DNA of 64,000 bases. It comes from Thermus albus (lineage in GTDB: Bacteria; Deinococcota; Deinococci; Deinococcales; Thermaceae). Shown piece after piece: positions 37,743-45,953 of the stretch. Position 1 is the first letter of the stretch. Each line of letters begins with the position of its first letter. Position numbers and translations under genes: made by a program. The notes beneath the pieces were generated by a model. That model saw nothing but the letters and a program-made list of their open reading frames with translations. It had not been told where the DNA came from and did not search any database. The DNA lies in assembly GCF_022760855.1 (NCBI RefSeq), contig NZ_JAKTNR010000003.1:1-64000 (forward strand), written 5' to 3'.

Positions 37743-39059
37743 ATGGAAAGGATGCGCGCGGCCTTCCGCACCCTGGGGTGCAAGGTGAACCAGGTGGAAA
37801 CCGAGGCCCTTTTGGGCTTCCTCAGGGCCTTAGAGCCGGAAGTGGTCCCCCTCGAGGCGGGGGCCGACCTGGTGGTCATCAACACCTGCGCCGTGACCAC
37901 CACCGCCGAGGCCGACGCCCGCAAGGAGATCCGCCGGGCCAGGAGGGCTAATCCCAAGGCCTTCATCGTGGTCACGGGATGCTATGCCGAGCTTGCTCCT
38001 GAGGAGGTGCGGGAACTGGGTGCCGACGCCGTGGTGCCCAACACCCGCAAGGCGGAGCTTCCCAAGGTGATCCTGGAGCACTTTGGCCTCCCCGCGGACC
38101 CTATCACCACCCCCCCCAACGAGTTCTGGGGGGCGGGGGAAAGGGGGCTTTTGAATAGCCGGGTGCGGGCCTTTTTGAAGGTGCAGGATGGCTGCCAGGT
38201 GGGCTGTGCCTACTGCATCATCCCCCGCCTCCGGGGCAAGGAGCGGCACCGGGATTACCGGGAGGCCCTAGGGGAGGCGGAGGCGCTTCTCCGGATGGGC
38301 ATCAAGGAAATCGTGCTCACGGGGGTGCGGCTGGGAAGCTACCGGGGCCATCCCAAGGGCCTTGCGGGGTTGGTGGAGGACCTTTACCACCTGGGGGCAA
38401 GGGTGCGGCTTTCCTCCATTGAGCCCGAGGACGTGGGGGAGGATCTCCTTGGGGTCATGGCCCGCTATGCCCCCAAAGTGCGGCCCCACTTGCACCTTTC
38501 CCTGCAGACGGGTTCGGACCGCCTCCTAAGGCTTATGGGCCGCCGCTACGACAAGGCCTACTACCGCCACCTGGTGGAAAGGGCCTATGAGCTCATCCCC
38601 GGCTTTGCCCTCACCACGGATGTCATCGCTGGGTTGCCCACGGAGACCGAGGAGGAGCACCGAGAAACCCTGGCCTTTTTAGAGGAGCTTAGGCCCACCC
38701 GGGTCCACGCCTTCACCTACACCCCCAGGCCCAAGACCCGGGCGGCCTCCATGCCCCAGGTACCTTTGGAGGTGCGCAAGCGGCGCACCAAGGAGATCAT
38801 CGCCTTGGCCCAGCGCCTGGCGGAGGAGCGCATAAGGCCCAAGCTGGGAAGCCAGGTGGAGGTTTTGGTGGAGAGGATCCAGGGCGGTTTGGCCCTGGGC
38901 CACACCCCGGACTACTACGAGGCCCGGCTTTCCGGGTCTGCCCGGCCAGGGGACACGGTTTTGGCCCGGGTGGAGGGGGCGGAGGGGTACACCCTTTTGG
39001 GCCGGGTGGAGGCGGTGGTGGAAGGGCCTCCGCTTCCTGTGGAGCTTCCCTTAAGGTAG
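37743..39059 (+). CDS. mtaB: tRNA methylthiotransferase MtaB
   Basis: 438 residues from ATG 37743 (ATG 37752 is an alternative). An MTTase: N-terminal UPF0004 domain with three Cys (FRTLGCKVNQVE, INTCAVT, VVTGCYAE), radical-SAM domain with the CxxxCxxC cluster in QDGCQVGCAYCIIP, and a C-terminal TRAM domain. The sequence is closer to MtaB (t6A37 to ms2t6A37) than MiaB. It is divergent from nrdJ and followed by a HIT gene 9 nt later. Confidence 0.93.
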   Translation: MERMRAAFRTLGCKVNQVETEALLGFLRALEPEVVPLEAGADLVVINTCAVTTTAEADARKEIRRARRANPKAFIVVTGCYAELAPEEVRELGADAVVPNTRKAELPKVILEHFGLPADPITTPPNEFWGAGERGLLNSRVRAFLKVQDGCQVGCAYCIIPRLRGKERHRDYREALGEAEALLRMGIKEIVLTGVRLGSYRGHPKGLAGLVEDLYHLGARVRLSSIEPEDVGEDLLGVMARYAPKVRPHLHLSLQTGSDRLLRLMGRRYDKAYYRHLVERAYELIPGFALTTDVIAGLPTETEEEHRETLAFLEELRPTRVHAFTYTPRPKTRAASMPQVPLEVRKRRTKEIIALAQRLAEERIRPKLGSQVEVLVERIQGGLALGHTPDYYEARLSGSARPGDTVLARVEGAEGYTLLGRVEAVVEGPPLPVELPLR

Positions 39060-39068
39060 ACTTTTCCC

Positions 39069-39392
39069 ATGGAGTGCGTGTTCTGCCGCATCATCGCCGG
39101 AGAGCTTCCTTCCCGGAAGGTCTATGAGGATGCGGGCTTCGTGGCCTTCCACGACATAAGGCCTAAGGCCCCGGTGCATGTTTTGGTGGTGCCCAAGGAG
39201 CACATAGCGAAGCTTTCCGACTACCCCGACACGGAGGAGGGGGAGAGGAAGCTGGGGGCCCTCTTCCGCACCGCCAACCGGGTGGCGCGGTCCTTGGGGC
39301 TAGAGGGCTACAAGGTCCAGGTGCACGTGGGGGAGAAGGGGGGGCAGGAGGTCTTTCACGTGCACGTCCACGTCATGGGGCACCCTTCCTAA
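39069..39392 (+). CDS. HIT-family (Hint-like) nucleotide hydrolase
   Basis: 107 residues: CVFCRIIAGELPSRKVYED at the N terminus and the catalytic triad FHVHVHVMG at the C terminus. Hint proteins hydrolyse adenosine phosphoramidates and aminoacyl-AMP. It sits 9 nt after mtaB and overlaps the convergent phosphoesterase gene by 20 nt. Confidence 0.93.
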   Translation: MECVFCRIIAGELPSRKVYEDAGFVAFHDIRPKAPVHVLVVPKEHIAKLSDYPDTEEGERKLGALFRTANRVARSLGLEGYKVQVHVGEKGGQEVFHVHVHVMGHPS

Positions 39393-40140
39393 GGACAAAG
39401 CGGTCCAGCACCCGGCCGCTGGGGTCCAAGGCCAAGCCCACCAGGGTTTCCCCTTCCACCTCCAGGAAGAGGGCATGGTGGGCTACCGCCAGGGCCTGGG
39501 TGTAGGGGGAAGGGGGTTTGGTGGGGTAAAGGCTGGCTCCCCCTCCTCCCACCACCAGGTGGGTGGTGGGGCCCACCTGGAGGCGTTCATAGTGGTGGTC
39601 GTGGCCCGCCAGGACCAGGGGTATGCGGTGCTGGCGTAAGAGGGGCTCGAGGAGGCTTCGTAGGCTCGGGCTCCCCCCGTGGAGCCCCGAGGAGCACAGG
39701 GGACGGTGGAGGATCAGCGCCGTCCAAGCAGCTTGGCTGTGGCTAAGGGCCTGGGCTAGCCAGGCCCGCTGGGCCCTGAGGTTTCCTTCCGTGTAGAGGA
39801 CGAGGACCTCTATTGCTCCCGGGCGCACATGGTAGTAGGGCCTTTCCAGGTGGAAGCGCTGGAGTTGCTCCTCCAGGTGGGGAGCGTCATGGTTGCCAAA
39901 GGCGGGGTAGAGGGGCACGGGGGGAAGCTCCCGGAGAAAGCCCTCCACCACCTGCCCCCGGGGGTAGAAATTGTCCCCCACGGTAAGAAGGGCAGCGAGG
40001 GGCTTGCGGGCATGCTCCGCCCGAAGGAGCCTGGCCACCTGCAGGCGGCCGGGGGTGTCCTGGCCCCAATCCCCTATGACTGCCAGGCGCTGGCCCAAGG
40101 CCAGCCCCAGGAAAAGGAGGAGGAGAAGGGCCCTTTGCAC
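39373..40140 (-). CDS. Secreted metallophosphoesterase
   Basis: 255 residues starting with GTG, overlapping the DUF151 stop by 1 nt. N-terminal signal peptide (MQRALLLLLFLGLALG). Metallophosphoesterase motifs: VIGDWGQDT (D-x-H position is D-W), LTVGDNFYPRG, AFGNHDAP, LHRPLCSSG, LAGHDHHYE. The family includes purple acid phosphatase-like enzymes. An exported phosphatase acting on organic phosphate is likely. Confidence 0.86.
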   Translation of the reverse strand: MQRALLLLLFLGLALGQRLAVIGDWGQDTPGRLQVARLLRAEHARKPLAALLTVGDNFYPRGQVVEGFLRELPPVPLYPAFGNHDAPHLEEQLQRFHLERPYYHVRPGAIEVLVLYTEGNLRAQRAWLAQALSHSQAAWTALILHRPLCSSGLHGGSPSLRSLLEPLLRQHRIPLVLAGHDHHYERLQVGPTTHLVVGGGGASLYPTKPPSPYTQALAVAHHALFLEVEGETLVGLALDPSGRVLDRFVLRKGAP

Positions 40141-40568
40141 TAGGCTTCCGCTGCTCCATGGGGCTTTAGGCTAGCCTCCTCCACCCCGGCTTTTTCCACC
40201 ACCTCCTCCGCCACCAGGATGGGGGCCCCGGCCCTAAGGGCCAGGGCCATGGCGTCGGAGGGCCTGGCGTCCACCTCCAGCTCAATGCCCCGGTGCTCCA
40301 GGATGAGGCGAGCGTAGAAGGTTCCGTCTCGCAGGTCAATGATTTCCACCCGAAGAAGTTTTCCCTGGAGCATCTCCATCACGGACAGCAGAAGGTCTGG
40401 GGTTAAGGGGCGGGGGGGCTTTTCCCCTTGCAGGGCCACCACGATGTGGTGGGCCTCGAGGGGACCGATGACGATGGGAAGAAGTTTGTCGTTCTCCGTC
40501 CTGAGCAGAACCACCACGCTCCCGTTCTGGGGGTCCACGCCCAGGGTTTCAATCTTGGCGCTTAGCAT
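40140..40568 (-). CDS. DUF151 bifunctional nuclease-family protein
   Basis: 142 residues of the BFN/DUF151 family: GVDPQNGSVVVLLRTENDKLLPIVIGPLEAHHI, LRDGTFYARLIL, VDARPSDAMALALRAGAPI. Family members are reported to have RNase and DNase activity, and many are widespread in thermophiles. The -10 box on the minus strand is TATACT (40575-40580), 6 nt from the ATG, and it overlaps the -10 box of the divergent phosphoribosyltransferase gene. Confidence 0.85.
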   Translation of the reverse strand: MLSAKIETLGVDPQNGSVVVLLRTENDKLLPIVIGPLEAHHIVVALQGEKPPRPLTPDLLLSVMEMLQGKLLRVEIIDLRDGTFYARLILEHRGIELEVDARPSDAMALALRAGAPILVAEEVVEKAGVEEASLKPHGAAEA

Positions 40569-40574
40569 ACCTAG

Positions 40575-40584
40575 AGTATAGACT
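40575..40584. promoter_or_regulatory. Overlapping divergent -10 boxes (DUF151 / phosphoribosyltransferase)
   Basis: Minus strand TATACT (40575-40580) ends 6 nt before the DUF151 ATG at 40568. Plus strand TAGACT (40579-40584) ends 6 nt before the GTG at 40591. The two boxes overlap by 2 bp and the start codons are 22 bp apart, so both messages should be leaderless and the two promoters cannot be occupied at once. Confidence 0.65.
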
Positions 40585-40590
40585 AGCGGC

Positions 40591-41127
40591 GTGAGGACCT
40601 ACCCTGTGGAGATCGCTGGGGTGCGGCGCGAGCTTCCCATCGTCCAGGTGGGGCCGGATGTGGCGGTGGCCCTTTTGAACCTTCTGGGGGACACCGAGCT
40701 CACCGAGGCCGCCGCCGAGGAGCTGGCCAAGCATCTTCCCCCCGAGGTGGAAACCCTGGTTACCCCGGAGGTTAAGGCGGTGCCCTTGGCCCACGCCCTT
40801 TCCCGGATCACCAAGAGGCCCTACGTGGTAGCCCGGAAGACGGAAAAGCCCTACATGATCAACCCCGTGAGCCGTCAGGTGCTCTCCATCACCACGGGCA
40901 AGCCGCAGCTTTTGGTGCTGGATGGGGCGGACATCCCCCTCATCCGGGGGCGCAAGGTGGCCATTGTGGACGATGTAGTGTCCACGGGTTCCACCCTTTC
41001 CGGTCTTAGGGAACTCATTGAGAGCGTGGGGGGCCAGGTGGTGGCGGTTCTGGCGGTCTTCACCGAGGGGACGCCCCGCCAGGATGTCATCGCCTTGGGT
41101 CATCTGCCTCTCTTTAAGCCGGAATAG
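40591..41127 (+). CDS. Phosphoribosyltransferase, type I (Apt-like)
   Basis: 178 residues from GTG 40591. The PRPP-binding loop is canonical: [14 protein letters not shown]. The N-terminal half ([30 protein letters not shown]) follows the adenine/xanthine phosphoribosyltransferase pattern. It is the first of a tandem pair with a diverged copy and is transcribed from an overlapping divergent promoter. The base accepted cannot be read from the sequence. Confidence 0.86.
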   Translation: MRTYPVEIAGVRRELPIVQVGPDVAVALLNLLGDTELTEAAAEELAKHLPPEVETLVTPEVKAVPLAHALSRITKRPYVVARKTEKPYMINPVSRQVLSITTGKPQLLVLDGADIPLIRGRKVAIVDDVVSTGSTLSGLRELIESVGGQVVAVLAVFTEGTPRQDVIALGHLPLFKPE

Positions 41128-41135
41128 GAGGTTGT

Positions 41136-41663
41136 ATGGAAACTTATCCCATTGCCATCGGTGGCGTTACCCGGCATGTGCCCCTCATCGAGCCCTTACC
41201 AGGACGGCGCATCCCCCTGGTGGAGTTTTTGGGGGACCCTGAGCTGGTGCGGGCGGCGGCCCAGGCCTTAAAGCCTTTGGTGCCTGCGGGCACGGAGGTG
41301 CTTTTCACCACGGAAACCAGCCCCATTCCCCTCACCCATGTGCTGGCGGAGGAGATGGGTCTTCCCTACGTGGTGGCCAGAAGGCGCCGCCGCCCCTATA
41401 TGGAGGATCCCATCATCCAGGAGGTACAGACCCTCACCCTAGGGGTGGGGGAGGTGCTCTGGCTGGACCGGCGTTTTGCTGAAAAGCTTCTCAACCAGAA
41501 GGTGACCCTGGTCTCCGATGTGGTGGCAAGCGGCGAAACCATGAAGGCCATGGAGCGGATGGTGCTCCGGGCGGGAGGGCATGTGGTGGGGCGGCTTGCC
41601 GTCTTCCGCCAAGGGGCTTCGGCCTCCGATGTGGCTACGGTGGCGGAGCTTCCCGTTCTCTAG
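41136..41663 (+). CDS. Phosphoribosyltransferase paralogue with degenerate PRPP loop
   Basis: 175 residues, similar throughout to the preceding gene (TYPIAIGGVTRHVPLIE vs [30 protein letters not shown] vs [13 protein letters not shown]). The PRPP loop reads VTLVSDVVASGETM, with Ser in place of the first acidic residue and other changes, so catalysis may be lost or altered. A strong ribosome site (AGGAGG) precedes it. A heteromer with the active copy or a regulatory role is inferred. The 3' end overlaps the convergent HAD gene by 29 nt. Confidence 0.82.
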   Translation: METYPIAIGGVTRHVPLIEPLPGRRIPLVEFLGDPELVRAAAQALKPLVPAGTEVLFTTETSPIPLTHVLAEEMGLPYVVARRRRRPYMEDPIIQEVQTLTLGVGEVLWLDRRFAEKLLNQKVTLVSDVVASGETMKAMERMVLRAGGHVVGRLAVFRQGASASDVATVAELPVL

Positions 41664-42285
41664 GCGTTTGGAACCCTAGGGGGGTATAGACCTCAGCCCG
41701 CAGGCCTAGCCTGCGGGCCGCTTCCACGTTTTCCGGATCGTCGTCCAGATAAAGGGTCTCCTCGGGGGCTAGGCCCAGGCCCTTTAGGGCCATCTGAAAC
41801 GCCCTGGGGTCAGGCTTGGCTACCCCCAGGGAGCAGGAGGCGAAGAAGCCATCCACGTACCGGTCTAGGCCATGATAGGCCAGGCTCTCCCAAAGGCTTG
41901 GCAGGGTGTTGGAGAGGACGCCCACCTTGAGCCCTCGTTCTTTCAGACTCCGGAGCAGGGCTTCCGCCCCCGGGGCTTTGCGCATGAAGTGGTAATAGCG
42001 CCAGGAGAGGAGCTCTGCGGATAAGGGGGTTTTAGCGGAACCGGAAAGCCCAAGCCCCTCGGCCACCTTCTGGGCCAGGACGTTCCAGAAAGCGGCTTCC
42101 TCCTCGAGGGTCCGCACTCTTAGGGTACGGACCGCTTCGTTGACCTCCCGAACCGCCCAGGCCAGGACGGCCAAGGTTTTGTCAAGCCCGGCCCCAAGGA
42201 GGGAAAGCTCCAGGGCTTTCTTGTAAAGGGCTTCCTCGTCCATCAGGAGCAGAACCCCGTCCCGGTCCAGAAGGGCTCCTTGCAT
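41635..42285 (-). CDS. HAD-superfamily hydrolase
   Basis: 216 residues. Motif I is LLDRDGVLLLMD, motif II VGVLSNTLPSLWE, motif III VAKPDPRAF, motif IV YLDDDPENVEAARRLG. It resembles phosphoglycolate phosphatase-like and epoxide-hydrolase-N-type HADs with a helical cap. The ATG at 42285 lacks an obvious ribosome site. Convergent with the phosphoribosyltransferase pair; substrate unknown. Confidence 0.82.
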   Translation of the reverse strand: MQGALLDRDGVLLLMDEEALYKKALELSLLGAGLDKTLAVLAWAVREVNEAVRTLRVRTLEEEAAFWNVLAQKVAEGLGLSGSAKTPLSAELLSWRYYHFMRKAPGAEALLRSLKERGLKVGVLSNTLPSLWESLAYHGLDRYVDGFFASCSLGVAKPDPRAFQMALKGLGLAPEETLYLDDDPENVEAARRLGLRAEVYTPLGFQTPREREAPPP

Positions 42286-42322
42286 GGGCCTAAGTGTAGC
42301 ATCCCAAGGCTTGACCCATGGG

Positions 42323-42844
42323 TCATCTGACCGGATGTACCCCCTCCTCCGTGGCCAAGGAGCTTACCGGCACATCCCAAGGGTCCCGGGGGAGGCGGGG
42401 AAACAGAAGGGCCTTGGGGATCACTCCCAGCTTCTCGGCCCGGATCGTGGCCAGGAAGCGGTCATAGTACCCCTTGCCGTGCCCCAGGCGGTAGCCTTCC
42501 TGGTCAAAGGCTAACCCAGGAACCACCACCAGCTCCAGGACCTCAGGGTCCACCGGCTGGGTGGTGGGTTCCAAAAGGCCGAAGGGCCCGGGGGCCAAGG
42601 GGCCCAGGGGGTGTACCGTGAGCCCCAGGCCAGCCACCCTGGGCAGGTAGTAGCGGGCAGGGTAAAGCTGGGTGAGGGAAAGGAGGTTGAGCTCGTGGGG
42701 CAGGGGATGGTAAAGGAGGATCTCCTGGAAGCCCCGCCCCTTCAGCCAGGGCACCAGGGTCTCCGCCACCTGCCGGGAAAGGCTCTCTCGGTCCAGGGTC
42801 CGCCAAAGGCGAAGGCAGTGGCGGCGCAAGCTGGGCTTGTCCAC
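42323..42844 (-). CDS. 5-formyltetrahydrofolate cyclo-ligase family protein
   Basis: 173 residues from GTG 42844, where TACCCT (AGGGTA at 42851-42856 on the plus strand) lies 6 nt upstream as a leaderless -10 box; a TTG at 42880 would start inside the operator dyad. The family signature is YRLGHGKGYYDRFLA, with VVVPGLAFDQEG before it. It converts 5-formyl-THF to 5,10-methenyl-THF. It is divergent from the FmdB-like gene and shares the CIRCE-like dyad with it. Confidence 0.86.
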   Translation of the reverse strand: MDKPSLRRHCLRLWRTLDRESLSRQVAETLVPWLKGRGFQEILLYHPLPHELNLLSLTQLYPARYYLPRVAGLGLTVHPLGPLAPGPFGLLEPTTQPVDPEVLELVVVPGLAFDQEGYRLGHGKGYYDRFLATIRAEKLGVIPKALLFPRLPRDPWDVPVSSLATEEGVHPVR

Positions 42845-42869
42845 GGGGGAAGGGTACCATTCCCCCCTC

Positions 42870-42899
42870 TTGACACTCAAGGTAGTTGAGTGTCAAAAT
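42870..42899. promoter_or_regulatory. CIRCE-architecture inverted repeat over a divergent promoter
   Basis: TTGACACTCAA (42870-42880), 5-bp spacer, TTGAGTGTCAA (42886-42896): a perfect 11-bp inverted repeat. Written as TTGACACTC-N9-GAGTGTCAA it has the exact layout of the HrcA operator CIRCE (TTAGCACTC-N9-GAGTGCTAA) with two changed bases per arm. The first arm is a perfect -35 (TTGACA) for the FmdB-like gene, with CAAAAT (42894-42899) 18 bp on as the -10. The other arm gives TTGAGT, 18 bp from TACCCT of the folate gene on the minus strand. Confidence 0.7.
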
Positions 42900-42919
42900 G
42901 GCCAAACAGGAGGGTGGGT

Positions 42920-43159
42920 ATGCCGGTTTACGTCTACAAGGGTCTGGAAACGGGCAACTACTACGAGTTTGAGCAAGGCTTCCACGACGAGCCTCTTAAG
43001 GCGCACCCGGAGACCGGGGAGCCCTTGAAGCGGGTTATCACCCCGCCCGCCATCATCTTCAAGGGTTCGGGGTGGCACGTGAAGGATTATGCCAAGAAGG
43101 ATTCCTCTTCCAAATCGGAAGGTGGGGAGTCCACGAGCGGCGGTAAGGATAGCGACTAA
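42920..43159 (+). CDS. FmdB-family protein lacking all zinc-ligand cysteines
   Basis: 79 residues from ATG 42920, with AGGAGGGTGG upstream. The fold pattern is FmdB/CxxC_CxxC_SSSS: MPVYVYKGLETGNYYEFEQ, EPLKRVITPPAIIFKGSGWHVKDY, then a Ser/Gly/Lys/Glu-rich tail. In typical members YxCxxCG and CPxCG bind zinc; here they read YKGLETG and HPETG, and there is no cysteine at all. Either the fold is held without zinc at high temperature or the role has changed. The promoter is covered by the CIRCE-like dyad. Confidence 0.82.
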   Translation: MPVYVYKGLETGNYYEFEQGFHDEPLKAHPETGEPLKRVITPPAIIFKGSGWHVKDYAKKDSSSKSEGGESTSGGKDSD

Positions 43160-43166
43160 GGGAAAT

Positions 43167-43181
43167 CCCCTTGGGAAGGGG
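43167..43181 (+). terminator. Short hairpin after the FmdB-like gene
   Basis: CCCCTT-GGG-AAGGGG, a 6-bp stem 7 nt past the stop, just before the left end of the IS-like element. No T-tract, so a weak call. Confidence 0.4.
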
Positions 43182-43196
43182 TCGGGATAGGGCGGA

Positions 43197-43637
43197 TTAG
43201 AGAGAAGGGGGGTGTGGGGGGCTATAATCCCCCGGTTTTCAAACCGGGGATGCATGGGTCAGCGAAGCTACATTAGCCCCCCACATGTCTTGCAGGGGCA
43301 CATGGCAGGGTGAGCTGCAGATGTGCCGTACAATCCCCTTGGGGACAGCGTTCCCCGTGGACCTTGAAACTTGGAGTAGGGGGTTCCATCGGGTAGTCCG
43401 ATGGGTAAAACTCCAAACGAACACCCGTGGCAGAGTCAGAAGCATTGCGCTCGCCTGCCGATACGGAGTCAAGGTTTTTCTGGGCTCGGGTCAGCCGAAA
43501 GGCTACCTTGCCGGAGCCTCCAGGGGTGAGCACCGTGCAAACGGTCTCATCGTTCCTGAGGTCACGGGCGCAGCCCGTATCTTGCAGCCCCGTTCTACAA
43601 GATAGCCTTACGGCTGACCAGAACGGGGAGTCGTCAC
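43197..43637 (+). mobile_element. Gene-less IS200/IS605-like element (copy B)
   Basis: About 440 bp with no transposase gene. The left end (43197-43250) matches the inverted copy at position 1 and carries a TATAAT box (43223-43228) and a 9-bp CCCCGGTTT/AAACCGGGG hairpin. The right end has CCCCGTTCT (43588-43596) pairing with AGAACGGGG (43620-43628), followed by AGTCGTCAC, which resembles the right ends of IS200/IS605-family elements. Subterminal hairpins instead of terminal inverted repeats are typical of this group. The final TCAC at 43634-43637 provides the stop codon (TGA on the minus strand) of the DUF192 gene. A short frame at 43409-43633 (RTPVAESEAL...) may be the remnant of a tnpB tail; that is a guess. 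Confidence 0.6.
43297..43637 (+). ncRNA. Candidate structured RNA (orphan omega-RNA-like) inside the element
   Basis: Successive perfect stems: GGCACAT/ATGTGCC (43297-43303, 43321-43327) with inner GCAG/CTGC; GGGGA/TCCCC (43341-43356); CCATCGG/CCGATGG (43386-43404); AGCC-GAAA-GGCT (43493-43504) and ACCGT-GCAA-ACGGT (43532-43545), both closed by GNRA tetraloops; ACGGGC/GCCCGT (43564-43578); and CCCCGTTCT/AGAACGGGG with inner AGCC/GGCT (43588-43628). Such density in ~340 nt is not seen in other gaps here. TnpB omega-RNAs lie at this place, overlapping the right end with the guide taken from flanking DNA. If transcribed from the TATAAT box at 43223, its guide would be the 3' end of the DUF192 gene. 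No experiment supports this yet. Confidence 0.5.
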
Positions 43638-44083
43638 GGAAGCACCCGATCCCCTGGTTCCAGCCTCAACACCCCGCTTCGGACCTCTAGAAGCCCCCGG
43701 TAGGCGAGGCCGGGGGCGTAGCTCCTTCCTGGCTCCAGCTGGACCACCTTCAGCACCCGGCCATGGGCATCCAGGAAGGCCAGGAGCACGGGAAAACGGT
43801 AGCCTTCGGTGCTAAAAGGGGCGTCGGTGGCCTCGGGGAAAAGGTAGAGGAGGGCCTGCAGGTCCTCGCCCCGCACCCCCAGGCCCCGGCGCCAGGCCTC
43901 GGGGGTGCGGGCTAGGCGGGCCTTCAAGGTGTGGGTGCCCCCTTTTGTTTCCACCACGATCCGTTGGGGGGGAGGGGGGGTCTGGAGCCTTCGGGCAGCC
44001 AACATGTACCCCAGGAAGGAGACCACGGAAAGCCCGATGATCAGGATGAAGGCGGCGATGGGAAGAAAGGGGTTCCGTTCCAC
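43634..44083 (-). CDS. DUF192 protein with N-terminal membrane anchor
   Basis: 149 residues from GTG 44083, which shares one base with the stop of the upstream DUF192 gene. One membrane segment (about 8-27, FLPIAAFILIIGLSVVSFLGY) is followed by a DUF192 domain (KARLARTPEAWRRGLGVRGED, LYLFPEATDAPFSTEGYRFPVLLAFLD, GDRVLP). The last codon CCG is followed by TGA made entirely of IS-element sequence (TCAC end), so the native C terminus has been cut or replaced by a few residues at most. Function of DUF192 is not established. Confidence 0.82.
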   Translation of the reverse strand: MERNPFLPIAAFILIIGLSVVSFLGYMLAARRLQTPPPPQRIVVETKGGTHTLKARLARTPEAWRRGLGVRGEDLQALLYLFPEATDAPFSTEGYRFPVLLAFLDAHGRVLKVVQLEPGRSYAPGLAYRGLLEVRSGVLRLEPGDRVLP

Positions 44084-44553
44084 TATCGGGGCCAGAACTT
44101 CAGGGCCTCGCCGCCCACCCGGGCCCCGGGGGTGAGGCCCCGTTTCTGGAACCAGCCTTGGTTCACCTCGAGGGCCCCTTGGTAGACCACCCCAGGGTAG
44201 TAGACGGGGCAAGGTTCCTTACGGCAGGGTTCCATATCCAGGATGCGCAGGATGACCCCCTGCCGGTCAAAGAAGGCGATGGAAAGGGGAATGAGGGTGT
44301 TTTTCATCCAGAAGCCCCCGGCCGTGGGGGCAGGGAAAAGGAACACCATGCCCTCGTCCTCCCCCAGGGTTTTGCGGAACATGAGGCCCTGGGCCTGGCG
44401 CTCGGGGGTGTCCGCCACCTCCACCCTTAGGGTGTGGCGTCTGCCCCCTTGCTCCACGTAAAGGGTGCTCCGGGGAAAGGATAGGCCCTGGGCCAGGGCT
44501 ACCAGCCCCAGGATCCAGGGGGCCAGCCACCGGATGGGGTAGAGGAAGCGCAT
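44083..44553 (-). CDS. DUF192 family protein, exported
   Basis: 156 residues with a hydrophobic N terminus (RWLAPWILGLVALAQG) acting as signal or anchor. The DUF192 core is well kept: VADTPERQAQGLMFRKTLGEDEGMVFLFP, GGFWMKNTLIPLSIAFFD, ILDMEPC, VYQGALEVNQGW. A tandem paralogue follows directly. A role in envelope or metal handling has been suggested for the family, but nothing here decides it. It shares direction with tmk and nif3. Confidence 0.85.
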   Translation of the reverse strand: MRFLYPIRWLAPWILGLVALAQGLSFPRSTLYVEQGGRRHTLRVEVADTPERQAQGLMFRKTLGEDEGMVFLFPAPTAGGFWMKNTLIPLSIAFFDRQGVILRILDMEPCRKEPCPVYYPGVVYQGALEVNQGWFQKRGLTPGARVGGEALKFWPR

Positions 44554-44586
44554 GGGACCATTATGCCAGAAGGGGAGGCTTCTCCC

Positions 44587-45911
<1,325 letters not shown>

Positions 45912-45953
45912 GGCGCCCAGCTTACCGGAAAGGCGGGCCTGGGGACAGGCGAA

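Noticed and set aside
42845-42880. TTG start at 42880 for the folate cyclo-ligase
   Set aside because: It lies inside the CIRCE-like dyad, and GTG 42844 has a TACCCT box exactly 6 nt upstream.
42890-42919. Longer N terminus for the FmdB-like protein
   Set aside because: It would begin within the operator dyad; the ATG at 42920 has a strong ribosome-binding site and the family-typical start.
43273-43690. Short open frames inside the IS-like element as protein genes
   Set aside because: They show no family motifs, lack ribosome sites and overlap the stable hairpins; at best one is a decayed tnpB tail.
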